Shown in pieces: positions 11,850 to 24,433 of a stretch of DNA of 64,000 nucleotides (positions are counted from its first letter, which is position 1; the number at the start of each line of letters is the position of its first letter). A program made the translations under genes and the position numbers. This DNA comes from Oxyruncus cristatus. Its lineage: Eukaryota; Chordata; Aves; Passeriformes; Cotingidae. The stretch is from assembly GCA_013399855.1 (NCBI GenBank), contig VXAY01002367.1:62001-126000 (forward strand), read 5' to 3'. The notes under the pieces are model-generated. The model did no database searches, was not told where the DNA came from, and was given only the letters and a program-made list of their open reading frames with translations.

Positions 11850-12715
11850 GTGGAGAAGGAATTGGCTGGATGGTTGCGCTCAAAGAGTTGCAATCAACAG
11901 CCTAACATCCAAGTGAAAAGCAGTGATGAGTGGCATTCCTCAGGGGTGGACGCTGGGACCGATGCTGTTTGATATCTTTGTTGTGAACATGGGTAGTGGA
12001 ATTGAGTGCACTCTCAACAAGTTTGTCAAAGACACCAAGCTGTGTGGTGCTGTAAACACCCTGGAGGGCAGGGATGTCATCCAGAGAGACCTTGACAGGC
12101 TTAAGAGTGGATTTGTACGAACCTCATGAAATTCATCAAGGCCAATTGCAAGGTCCTGCACCTGGGTCACGGAAATCACAAACACAAATACAGGCTGGGC
12201 AGAGAGTGCATCAAGAGCAGCCCTGAGGAGAAGGACTTGGGGGTGTGGGTGAATGGAAGATTAGATACGAACAGGCAATTTGCACTCAAAATCCAGAAAG
12301 CCAGATGTATCTTGGACTCCATCAAAATGAGTGTGGACAGTAGGTCAAGGGAGGTGGTTCTTCCTCTCTACTCTACTCTGGTGAAACCCCACTGGAGTAC
12401 TGTGTCCAGCTCTGGGATACCCAGAACTGCATGAACCACGTGGACTTGTTGGAGCAAGTCCAGAGGAGGGCCACAAAGATGATCAGAAAGCTCAAGCACC
12501 TCACTTTTGAAGACAGGCTGAGAGCATTGGGATTGTTCAACCTGAAGAAGAGAAGGCTCAAAGAAGACCATCTAGCAGCCTTCCAGTACCTAAAGGGGGG
12601 CTACAAGATGGAGAGGGACTTTTTATAAAGGCATGTGGTGCTAAGACAAGGAGAAAGAGTTTTAAACTGAAAGACAGGAGATTTAGATTCAATATTAGTG
12701 TAAGACTCCCATCCC
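11850..12715 (+). mobile_element. CR1 LINE fragment, right part (reverse-transcriptase C-terminal half, 3' end missing)
   Basis: The sequence follows CR1 ORF2 from the NWLDG region through the SGIPQG motif to the LKGG region, then into the start of the 3' portion (TTTTAAACTGAAAGACAGG at about 12659). The match stops near 12715. The last part of a CR1, including the GTCCCTTCCAACCC block and ATTCT repeats, is absent. LINE copies are usually 5'-truncated with an intact 3' end, so the missing 3' end implies a later deletion or rearrangement. Confidence 0.93.
11923..12628 (+). pseudogene. Decayed CR1 reverse transcriptase, C-terminal half
   Basis: Three overlapping open segments in three different frames together give the CR1 RT C-terminal half. 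11923-12129 holds SGIPQGWTLGPMLFD and the palm region. 12126-12434 holds the KCKVLHLG-like and EEKDLGV blocks. 12431-12628 holds LLEQVQRRATKMIRKLKHL and FEDRLRALGLF. Two frameshifts, near 12110 and 12390, separate them. The catalytic F-A-D-D box reads F-V-K-D here, so an essential aspartate is also lost. The copy is inactive and clearly older than the RTE inserted in it. Confidence 0.92.
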
Positions 12716-15646
12716 AATGTCTTGAATTGCATACAGCCACCTACTGATTGTGTGTGCAAATTATAGAGCACCTGTGCATGAGTGCAGTGTGCCACACTAC
12801 TTATTAAGCAAAAAAACACATCCTGCATTATCTCCATGATTAATTGGACTAAACCTGCACAGAGGCTTCCACTATGTGCTACATGATGAGTTTAACTCAA
12901 ACAGATATCTTGGGGGTAGGTTGTAAATGTGATAGCTTATTAAAATGAGGCTGAAAGTCAAAAAATGCAGATAAAATATGATAACAGTACTATGACCTTG
13001 AAGTTCATTGACTAAAAAATTTTAACTGTTGAATTCAGAAAAATTTATATTAGAAATTCTTAGTAGAACTGTGTCTCAGGGTGCTAAACAAACAGTTACT
13101 ATACATTTTAGTCAGAATCCGTATCGAAATAATCTTACAGGTAAACAAAATCTAAATTAATTCTCCTTGCTGCATCTTAGGGAATTTTGTGATGCCTATT
13201 TGTCTTTTACACAGACACTGAAATAGATATCATTGTCATTATTTACATCAATAAATCTATGTGAAAGATAAAGTAAGAACATAATTTGTAGAACTTTGTG
13301 TAAGTAAAAATGAAATTTATGCCAAAGAAAAGCAACTGTGTGTTTACCCATCACCTCAGCTGCTTTGTGAGGGCTTCAGAGAGTCTAGTGTTGCTCATGT
13401 TCTGGAGATGCTCACCCCTAACATGCATTTCAGTCACAGAAAATAAGGTTCAGTTTAGTGTTCGTTACACTGTAACGTTAAAGGCTAACTCCCCACATCC
13501 TCACATAGCACCAACTCTCAGGTAAGCACAATATGTTTAAAAGAGAAAAGATTAAAAAGAATTTTAACACTGGGAGGGGAGTGGCAAAAGGAAAACAACA
13601 CCAAAAAAATGGTATGGAGATAGGTAGAAGACTTGGGACTGGTAGACAAGTAAAACAAACAGATTTAGAAAACTGGACTGGAAGGCAAACAATACCTATG
13701 GTGCAGTCCAAGGCTGCTTTTTAAAGTGAATGAAGCTATGAATCCAAGAAGTGAAAGAAAAATTCAAAAGAAGAAAAAAAAATAGATTAAATGTTACAAA
13801 GTGAAATACTCAAGCTAAGTAGTCTGCATGGACTGACACTTCAAAAGATGAAACAGAAAGAAAAAGATTGTATCAATTGACAAGGCCCTGAACAATCTTC
13901 CTCCCAACAATGGGAGTCTTTCTATTTGTTCAATGCACTGAACTTAAGAAATAAAACTGAGAAAAGTAGAGAAATCTCTGTAAGTGATCTGAAGAGTGCT
14001 ACTTTAATGAGCTATAAGCACTTTTCATGTAGTTTGATTTTAGCACATCAAACAGACAAGCCATTTCAGACTTTTTACCCAATAAGTGATATCCCCAGTT
14101 ATAAAGTGTCGATTAACAACTCACTTGAGAAAATCTGTTCATCTCCTTAGGAGTATTTTGCCAAAAACACACATGGACAAATTAGCCTTTTAGAGATATG
14201 TGAATGGATGTTACTGTTTGAAGTGAGAGGATTAGAATAATAAAGAAAAATGAACCAAAGATGCCAAGTTATACATTTCAGGTATGAAGCATCATAGAAA
14301 ATAATAAGAAACAATGATTTATCCTATGCTGAGAACATCAGACACATCCTATAATGTCCCTGATTGCCTTTTATTGTTGTGGTAAAGTTCAGGGACAATT
14401 GAGTAAGTGCATTAAGTGACTTGTTGAATGATTGCTTTTTCTGGATATACTTTCAAAAGCAAAATAAACCATGCCTGAACATCTAACAAGTGTCATGTAC
14501 ATTGATAATTGCTGCCTTTAATACATCAATGTTTATTTCCTTCTTTTAAAAAAAAACTTGAATAACTGTAATTCAAAGTAGGATTGAACATTAAGGAAAT
14601 ATCTTTATTTCTTCTTAAGCAAGACAAAAATTACTTTATCTCTACAGACAAAATAATTAATGTATCCAGTGTTTATCCTGAGACACTTGAAAGGGGATAT
14701 TACTATGATTCTAGTAATAATTTCTGTGTTAATGTCCCTCTAAAAAACTTGAAACTTGTGTTATTACCCCTTCAGTGTTTTTAATTCTCATATACATTTT
14801 CACCATTTAAGACACTTGTGAAAAACTTTGACAATAATGTTGTAGGCACAAGGAAGGACAGGAGATGGTGAGATTATATGAGATCACCAATTACAATGAA
14901 CAAGGACAGCCTACCATTGCTGTCTTTTTGTCATCATTCTAAAAACTTAGTGTTTTCTTTTATAGATTATATCATCCAGCCATCTAAAATGATATGAAAT
15001 AAAATAGTAAGGTATAATAAGCTTACATTTATTAATTTGTAGTTTGGTTCTTTACATAATACAGGACAAAGAGTATCTCACAATTAAAAATTATCTATTT
15101 TCAGAAAACCTCTTTTAATCTTCTTTGGGAATATCTACTCTGGTGAATACTAACACAAAAAACATATTTTAAAATATACATCTCAAAGTCTTGGAGTGGA
15201 GATAAGGAAAGTAATGGTTCTGAAGAGTCATAAAAGCTCAGGTTTGTGTTTCCTTACATTTCCCTATCTAAATCCAGGATTGTTTATAGTTGTGTTGTTT
15301 CTGACAGATGTTGGTTTTGCCCCTCTTATTAAAGATATACCAGTCATGGAGATTCTACACACCTACAGGTCAGTTTAGTCCAGTATTCAACTACTTTTGC
15401 CATTAGAAATTAAATTCTGAACTTCAATAAGAAATATTTAAAACCATATTGTCATAAACTTCCAGCATGGAAACTGGAGAACAGATAATTCCTCTCTTCT
15501 TTTTGTATCTCAAGAAAACTTGCAAGACTCTTGTCAGTATTCTTTTTTCTGGAACACCTAAATGAATTTCTTCAGTTTCTAATTTTGATCACATTTTTTG
15601 CACCTCATAAAATTTCATCAGTCCCTTCTGATCCTTCTCTTATTGG
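12716..15646. other. AT-rich unique sequence, no gene recognised
   Basis: There is no repeat family or gene that I can name. A frame open from 13310 to 13525 (+) includes 13434-13521, which is bounded by CATGCATTTCAG and CTCTCAG|gtaagc, so it could be an 88-bp exon. The peptide has no recognised motif and the acceptor pyrimidine tract is only fair. Confidence 0.5.
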
Positions 15647-15738
15647 ACCTGATTTACTAAGTAAATGTCCCTGCCCATAGAAAAGGGTGTTAGATTAGAT
15701 GATCTTTAAAGGTCCCTTCCAACCCAAATGATTCTTTG
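15647..15738 (+). mobile_element. CR1 LINE 3' end
   Basis: ACCTGATTTACTAAGTAAATG followed by TCCCTGCCCATAG, then GATGATCTTTAAAGGTCCC and TTCCAACCCAAATGATTCTT, matches the last roughly 90 bp of avian CR1, including the terminal ATTCT-type repeat. It is a short 5'-truncated copy on the + strand with modest divergence. Confidence 0.9.
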
Positions 15739-18700
15739 CATCTATCACTCTATCACACAACATGCTTTAGAAAGGTAAGACACTACAACACAGGGAGTTA
15801 GAGTAAGGAATCAAGACCTATTCATTTTTATACTGGAAGGTTATTACAAATGTTAAGGTGCATTCCTTTGATATAAATGGTCTTTCATTGCTGAACTTCA
15901 GCAGCTCCAGTTTCTTTCCAAGTCAGTTGCACCCTAGTAGGCTAATTTCCCAGCCTTTCCTTGGTATACAACCAACACAGAGCCAAAGTCCTGCTTGTTG
16001 CATCCAGTACCCTGCTGTTATAAGTATCTATATGATGTAAAGTATTTTCAATCACTTATTTAGCTACCTTTTAAGCAAGTAAAGTTTTTTATATTGTAAG
16101 AATATTTTAGAAAGTCATTCTTTTGATGTCCTTAATTTTGGGCTTCCATCAGCTGTTGACTATCTTATACATGTTTATTGTTTTTTCTGTTCCTGGGCAT
16201 TGCTTTTTACTTATTAAAGTGAACTTCTTAAATTATTTTGGTCATATAAGATAGATTTGCTCTCTACATACAGATCTCCCTGCCTTTAAAGCAGTGAACA
16301 TGTACATCTTTTGTGTAATTCCTTTTATCTTCTCTGGTCTCCAGGGGCCCTGCCCGCAGGTGGGGTTTTGGGTGTGCCAGTGGCCAATAGTCCATTCTGG
16401 ACCAGAGGATCCAGGGCTGGGTTGTGGGTCCTTGCACCATCCCTCCAACGCAGAACTTGACCTGCTCCCCACCACCACCTCCCCTCCTACTTAAGTTGTT
16501 TTGAGCCAGTAATCATTTTTTCCAGTCTCTCACAGCTCATAGATGTCGACTTTGGTTCCTTTCAAGATGCCTATTTAGTGCGCTATGGAAACCATTCCTA
16601 GAAGGCTAGGATGAAAATGATTTATGATTTAAACCTTGTCTTTAAATGATTGTTGAGCCTTGTGCACATTTTTGATCTCTAGTCCTTCTGGTTTTATAGA
16701 CTACCTTTTTTTTAACTTACCAGGTTAGGAACTGAACCTCAGTTTCCTAGATTCTAGTCCCACAATCCACAGTAACACTTGGCCAGGCAAATCCTCCTAG
16801 TTTAGCAGCCAGTGCCTGCAGATGCCTCCTATGATTTAGCAAGTTTGTTATGACAAAAATCAGGGCACTCTCTAATCTCAGGATTAGAGATCAAGGAGTA
16901 TAAATGAAACTCCTTTTTTACCCCAAGATTTCTCTTATAAGAAAACGATATATATATAGGTGTATTTGAATACAAATCTTTGTGATGGTTTTGCTTTCTT
17001 TAACCTACACTTATCTCTTTTTTTCCCGACCCCACAGCACCCTCTGTTTTCCCATTTGAAGCTATTCAAGACTTACAGGTTGCACACTGAATATTTCATT
17101 CTATACTGTCGGATTATTCTCTGAGACAGAATAACTTTACAGACACAACTTTCCAATTTTTTTAATATATTATAATGATGGGATTTGAAATTCAGATGTT
17201 CATGCTGTTCTCCACTCATTTTCCTTGTCATTAAGTGGGAGAGATCTTATCTTTCCTCTTGTTTAGGGCAGACTGGTTCAAGACAGCTGCTGTCAGAATG
17301 AATGACAAACACTGTGCTTTCTTGGTTGTGCGGAGCTTACTTATTTCTCTCTTATTTCCTCATTTTCCCTAATCTAAATGGAAGGTCAGTCATCCTGATA
17401 AAACACAATATGCTCTGTTTATGGAAATAGCATCACTCACACACAGAACCTGCAAAAAGAATTTAGGCTAAAGGAGTAACTGTAAAGGGTATGAAACAAA
17501 ACAGGACCTCAAATTGACCAAGACGAGGGAGGGGGAAGAAGCATAGAAGAAAAGGATGATTTAGGGAGACCTATGGTGTCTGACACTTCTGTAAAACTGT
17601 TTGCTTTTGAGATTGTAGTATAATCTTACAAACTGCTGTTGTTTCCTGCTTCCTGAACTAAGGGAATTCAGAGCCACCCTATCTGTAAGTGTTATCAAAA
17701 ATTGAAAATTTCCTCTGAGTATATTTTTATCAGGAGTTAAAGGCTTGGCTTGCTAAACTCAAAATTTAAGTTTTGCTCCTGTATGTTCTCATCTAGGTCC
17801 TGAAGAGGACTAGCAGGGACACCTGTGCATTAGATTTCAGTTAAACATGCATATATACTAAGCTTGCATTAACAACACGTTAGATTCCAAATCCTAAAAC
17901 TTCATTTGGTTGTTGCTCATTGGTGAGTCCTGTGAGCCATAGTTCACCTTCTACAGACAGAGGAGTGAGTGTTTCCATCACTAACAGAACTCATCCCATG
18001 TAATTTTTTAACATAAAAATCCTCATATTTGACCTTCCACATGCCTTTAAACCGCTAACTGAATGTCAAAAAAGATCTGAAAACAATTTCAAGACAACTA
18101 CTTTATTTATGTTTTCAACTTCATATTCTCAAAGTTAAGTAATCAAGGGGATTAACGTTAAGAATATGATCACTGCTATTACTATTGTGTCATCAATATT
18201 TTCTAAATATTCTGAGCACTTGCTAAAAAACCAGGATTTAATTGACTTTGGGTGCATTCTTACTGAAAGTTGAAAAGGGAATCAGTATTTACATCCCCTT
18301 GCAAATTATATTTCTGCATTGTCATTTATTCTGATGTGGCATAGTTGAAATGAAATATGACAATATTCTATCCAAAATGTATCATAAACTACAAAAAGCA
18401 GATGTCTTAAGGGAAAAATCTGAAAGCAGGAAGAAACTCAGTATTTTAGAGGAATAAAGAGAAATTCAGTTTGCTGACTGAAGATGAGAGGTAGAGAGTT
18501 GGAGATAATAGTAGAAGTGGCTTGGATTTAGACAGCAAGATTTTAAAACCGGGAATAAGAAAACTGAAACTGTGCTGAAAAGAATGAATGTATGAATGAG
18601 AGAAGATTCATCCAATGAACATGTCAAGATGAGTTCATCAAGATAGCAAATAGAGAAGTCTACATAAAATAAAACCTTATCGGAGCCTCTTGAGAACAGG

Positions 18701-19299
18701 CAAGCTAAGCTGCGCAAGCAGTTGCTCATCATAGTGCCCTCTGTAGGCTTGATAGTTGTCTCAAAGGAGACTGTGAGATATTTGTGAATTATTTTCAGTC
18801 AATTTATTGAAAAATAAGAGGGGCTTTTCTGAATGCATTTTCATGTGGTGGCTAAACAGATCTACTGAGCAAGCAAAACCAGCTTCTGTTGAATGCACAT
18901 TTCATTAGAGGGCTTCTGCGAAAGAATCTATTATATATAAACATTGAGTTAGCAAAAAGACCCTCAGTAACTTGGCTCTAAACTCTGAAGTCTTCACTAA
19001 CTTTAAAAGAACTGTATCTAGCAGTATCTATTATTTTTGTGTGTGGTTAGCTAATGTTCTGAATAAATAAAGACTCTTCTAGTTGTATGGGCATTGAACA
19101 TTGCTAGCCAGAACAGTGATTTTATCTCTCAGTAGATCAATGTTCTGAAAAAATAAAAATTTGAGAGGGAATAGGAATATATTACAAACAAATCACAGGT
19201 CTGTGTTTCATACAGGAAACACTTTTGGTCAGGAAAAAGATCTTCTCTTTTTTTTTTTACTGTTTCATTTCAGCATTTTTTAAACAAATGTTTCTGCTT
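15739..19299. other. AT-rich unique sequence, no gene recognised
   Basis: A GC-richer island at about 16325-16495 stands out (GGGGCCCTGCCCGCAGG, then a CA-rich pyrimidine stretch). It starts right after an acceptor-like tract (TTTATCTTCTCTGGTCTCCAG) but has no good downstream donor and no recognised homology. Another acceptor-like tract ends at 17038 (TTTTTTTCCCGACCCCACAG). The rest is featureless to me. Confidence 0.5.
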
Positions 19300-19510
19300 G
19301 GCCTCAGAACCAAAGAAACGTCATTATTCACACAACTGTGTGTGCAGCTGTCATCAAATATCCTTTGTGTGACAGTGCGCATTCCCCGTTAGTCAGTCGG
19401 CTTATAAGTATCCATGGTTTATTCATGCACAATAACTCCAAGTACCGATCAACAATTCCCGACAAAGTCTAGCTCCATTTGGCAGATGATGACCTGAAGT
19501 CAGTGTGATT
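19300..19510. promoter_or_regulatory. Candidate conserved non-coding element
   Basis: This roughly 210-bp block contains six CpGs in sequence that is otherwise nearly CpG-free, shows no repeat structure and no long open frame, and carries dense homeodomain- and SOX-like words (for example GTTTATTCATGCACAATAAC). Retained CpGs and complex sequence are usual in vertebrate conserved non-coding elements. Conservation itself cannot be seen from one sequence, so this is an inference. Confidence 0.3.
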
Positions 19511-22500
19511 CATGCTTTTGTGCCCACATGGCTCTACAAAACTAACATATGACACCCAAAGAAAAACTTTCATATTGTGAGGAAATCCTCAGCAATGTAT
19601 CACTAGCACTGGTGACAACAAACAAAAAAAAGAACTTTTTCTTTGATTCCTATGACAATCCATTCCATGACGATCTATGACTGGTAGAGATGGAAAATTC
19701 CCCTCTTCGTTTTTTAAGATAAAGGTTTTTTAAAACTATTTTCACTCCTTCTTAGGAAACTGACTCTTCTTACAATATTTAAGCAGTGGTTTAGAACTAC
19801 AGGAGTGTTTATACAAACTTTCCATGTTTGAAATGTAAACCAGTTGCAAAATAATGATATCAAGAAAATACTATATTAGTCATTTTAAAAATACAACATC
19901 TATATTTTCCTCTGTAATAAAAACACACACAAAGAAATCCCAAAATTGGATTTTTTGTTTTAAAATAGTGTTTACATTTAATTCTATTAATTTCTTTATT
20001 TTGTGCTTATCACTGTACTCCAGAATTTCAGCAGTCTGATGGCTCATTGATACTTGATTTAGATAATTTTTACCTTACTGTGGTACCAATTGAGAAGGCA
20101 CAAGAAACACAGTGAAATTTGTCCTTAAACAGGCAGTTTTGTTAACTATGTCAACAAAAATCAAAATATGAACAACATGTAGACTTACTTATACTTTTTA
20201 TGGGTAAATCAAAATATGCAGAAGAACATCATGAAACTAATCTGCAATACCATTATAGTATGAAATCTAATTTCTCTATAAATATAGAACTTTTATTTTA
20301 CTCTCTGGGAACATTCAGATAGGAAAGAACAATAGAGATAGTTGACCTGCTTTATATCAGTGAGTTGAGGTAAATCCATAAATTCAGGTTCCATCATTTT
20401 AAAGAATTGCTTACCTACAGTTACCACATTAGAATCTATGAGTTCAACATAATCTTCAATTTTAATATTTTTGTATAGAGGGTTCTGTACTGACACACAT
20501 CACTCATTTGTTGGTAGTAGTGTTTGCTGCACACAAATTTGTTGAAAACCGCCTTTAACTGCAAACACCACTAAGTTATAGTTGTGTATTTACTGTGACC
20601 ATTCTGTCTTTGACACTCTCATATGTAGTGCAAAAGGGAAAAGAGCATTTAAAGAACTAAAACCTTATTCCCATTGCTTCCACTTTCAAAGGCAGAAACA
20701 CTTGTTGAAATGTATATGAAGCATGTGCTATTGATCAGAGGTTGAAATAGAGGTTCAACACCCAGATCTTTAAGGCAACAGGCACAGTTAAAGCAAAGTC
20801 TAGCCATTTTAAACCATTTCGTACATTATTTTGTGAAAAACTTGCTGTGCCACCCTTTCTTTGCAGTTACCTTTTATGTGAGACAAAAAAAGACCGTATT
20901 TCATATATAAGAATACCTGACTGAGAGTTTAGCATTTGGAGAAGTTGGTTATGGTGACGAATAACTCTTTAAATCCTTTAACACTGTGATACTTAAAGTC
21001 AGAACAAAATTGCAACAACTAATATCAGGAAACAATTCCCACTGTGTTCCCAAGGCTTCGCATACCCATGGTGGTATTGCAATCACATGGTAGGATGGTT
21101 CACTGGATTCACAGCTGCAGCTTTATTTTTCTAGATATATGAGATATTCCAGTAGGGAAAAAAAGAAACATGGAGATTTAGTAAACTGTTGAAGTTCAGC
21201 TGCCTCTTATTATATTTTAGGCTTTGACTATTACCACATCAGCTTTAATATGTGTTTATTTTCAATGAAATTAACCAATAAAAAGTTATTTTTGGTTTTA
21301 TGTTTTATTAGATTTTATCAGCCTTGCCCTTTAATGACACTCTATTTCTCCATAAAATCCTGAAGAAATTAAAACACTACTTAAGATAAATAAATGCAAA
21401 TACTTAAAAGAAAGGTAATAGAGTCAATGCAGATTTACTCAATATTTCTAAAATACGGATTTAAGTAGATTTTTCATTCTCACTATAGTAGTATTTACAA
21501 TTAATACTCCCCCTACCATGACTTTATTATAAAGCAAAATGCAAAGGAACATCAGAAGAGTCACTCAGAAAAATGATGCCAACTGCCAAATAGTGCTTTA
21601 GAGTGAAATATCTCTAGTTTTTCCCAGTATTAATTTTGCATAAATAGAGTATCTCAAAAATTTTTAACCATCAGACCTTGAGATATTTGCTGAGGCAGGT
21701 GTCTCTGACAGTAACCATAACTGTGATGCACAGACAAGGATAATGCTAAACTTCAAAATACCTCACCCATGACTCCATATTATCTTTTGGGCAAGAGTAA
21801 TCTTTAGAACAAAATATTGTAATAAAAAAGGACACAATTCTTTTAGTAGGATGAGGAAAAGACCAAATAGCTTTGAATTAATTTGTGTTACATTCTTGTT
21901 TCTTGAACAACCAAGTTCACCTGTAGAAGGACTCTACTTTTCGAGCTACCCTGGGTGATTTGTGGATCTGTCCCCTGAAGTTCTAACACTAGGCTATTTG
22001 CTCTGGCTAACTTTGCTGTCATCACCTTCTGCCAAGAGGACAAACTTTATAGTAGCCCATCACACCTCAACTTGGTGATATACCAAATGCCCAAACTAAA
22101 ACAGCAGGACTCATCAGACACAGGCAATAGCTGCTGACTTTGTAAAAAATGGCTCAACTCCATTGATTCTGAAGGAGCCACTTTCTTTTCTTCTGTCTCA
22201 ATAATTTGCCAGAATGTCCTATATACTTCGGTTCTTTAGAAAGAGCTAGCTATGATAACAGAAGCCTTTGCGTATATAAAATAAATCATAGAGTCATTTT
22301 ATTACCTGTCTCAGTTCCAGACAACATTAACTGTATCTCTTGACCACTCCAAAGCCCACGGAAGTATCTACTAAAATATTTCTTTAATGTAGCTCATTCT
22401 CAAGTTATACACAAAAAATAAAGATGAATGCCTGTTGTCTCCTTTCTCTGAAGTATTGTATATGGCTGAATGGAAAACAAGGTTTCCATCTTATGATAAA

Positions 22501-24360
22501 TGTCAGAGTTCTGGCATTTGTTTTCAGTTCCTGACATGAACAAAACAGGCTTTCAAGAATTTTGGGAAAGACAGCCAATTTCAGAGGAGCTGATACTCAG
22601 AGCATGCATGAAATTTAAGGTTCTAATCCATGCCCTGGGAAGAAAAGACTTAATGCCTTGTTTTCTATGTCCTAATTGAAAGCACTTGGCAACAACTTTC
22701 TTGAGGGCAATTTTTCTGTGGACCTTTGCTCACAAAAATCTACCCTGGGTCCAAGAAATCTTTTCAGACAGACTTTAGCTGACAGCAGGATAACTTTGGG
22801 AAATATGCTAGTGTGAAGGAATCAACTTTTTTACAACAATTTTTTTTAAAAAAGGATATTTCACCTCAAACACCAATTCTGAGCCCTAAAAGTGGTAGAG
22901 CCCCAGCTCCTGCCTAGTGCAAGCCTGGCACGGGCAGCTTTAGGGATAGGTGATACTACCAGTATTCCTTAGAGAATGGAGATTCCCACTTCTCAACTGC
23001 AATTGGAACAGCACCTGTGCCTACTGTCAGACTATGATCAAGCTTACATATTGCAATTATTAACAGATAAAAGAAGGGGAACAGGCTAAATGCTACCTCC
23101 ATGAGGCATTCAGGTCATCCACCTGAGATCTTCTGTGGCTGTTCTCTTTGTAGAGCAATAAAAAATGTTTTTATGGAGGTCTGGAAAGGAGGTTAAGCTA
23201 TAGGTAGTGAAGTTTCCTTTCTTTTCTCTCACCAAAAATCTCTAGTTTTCTCTCAAATTCACCATATTAGCTTACTAGGAAAAGGGATGATTTGTTTTTC
23301 TTAACACTCCATGTAAGTTCTTTTTTTTATCTTTTTCCTCATTGTATGTTTTCTTAATTGTTAGGCCAAACGAACATGAAGATTTCACCTTTTTTCTTTT
23401 TTGTTGTTAAATTTTGGATAAAAAGGAGAAAAATAAAATTAGAAACAGCTTTTTATAGTAGGATATAGTTTTTGATTAAATCTTAAGACTGGTTTCAGCA
23501 AATATCACTCTTAGAAGAAGCAATATTTCTATAAAACTTCATTTCTCTTAATTTACTAATTTTAGACAAAAATCATACTGAAATTTCAACTAATAATTTG
23601 GGTTACTAAGTATTGTGAGAGAGAGATGTTTATCCCTTGACCTTTTCAGGAGTTAGAAATAACACTCACTTGATTATATGTAGTACTCAGACCAAATAAA
23701 AGACGAAGGTGGAGTTGTTCTCACATGCCATCTCTTGTACTGTGTCACAGGCAAAGGAATCATCCGGGTATAGCTTTGCTTGGTTTCCAGTTGGGTGTCT
23801 TACGAACATCACTGTTAACAAAACTCATCATGATCACTTTGTTTTTTCTAGTTAATCTGTAGAGGGCAAACGTAAGTCACATAGACCAGTCTTGAGTCCC
23901 GGCTGAAACTGCAGTCTAGGCCAAGTCAAGGTCCCTGCTAAAAGACTCCTTATATACATAACATTGACTTGAACAATTAAGTAACGTAAAAAGAAAGTTT
24001 ATAAGTAATTTTGATTCACTGAATCAGCTTTTCATCTGTGACAAAATATTCAGGCAAAAAATATTTGAGAAACCTGGCAACAAGCTCACTGTAACAGGTG
24101 ATACTAACAGGGAACTCTCAGCTCCTGAGGAAGTATTTGAGAATCAAACTTACTCTGGGTTTCTCTGAAAATTTAAAGTGTTTTTCTGTTTTCAAGTGAT
24201 TAAGATATTTAATCACTGGCAGGAATACCCAGATGTCAATAGATAATATGTTTTCCCCACAAACCATAATACATGCAAAATTTCAAAGGAAATTATCAAT
24301 CTGACTATATATATCACTTCAAAAAACCCACTTCCATAGATATTGAAACTTCAGTTATGT
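19511..24360. other. AT-rich unique sequence, no gene recognised
   Basis: No mobile element or gene is recognised. On the - strand, 20415-20489 is open in one frame and ends in a strong donor (CTGTAG|gtaagc), but its acceptor lacks a pyrimidine tract. A block at 23755-23910 keeps four CpGs in non-repetitive sequence and might be another conserved non-coding element. Confidence 0.5.
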
Positions 24361-24433
24361 ACAGGGAAAAAAACCAAAAAAACCCAACCAAACAACCCAA
24401 ACCAAAACAATCCAAAACACAAAAACCTCCAAA
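24361..24433. repeat. A/C-rich low-complexity tract
   Basis: This is irregular AAAACCAAAA/CCCAACCAAA sequence with no fixed period. There is no retrotransposon body on either side, so it is simple low-complexity DNA. Confidence 0.7.

Noticed and set aside
11837..11893. Start of the 174-codon - strand frame as the N terminus of the RTE protein
   Set aside because: The first 19 codons are antisense CR1 sequence beyond the target-site duplication. The RTE part begins at 11836.
20415..20489. Possible - strand exon with a strong donor
   Set aside because: The acceptor side has no pyrimidine tract and the peptide is not recognised. Kept only as a note.
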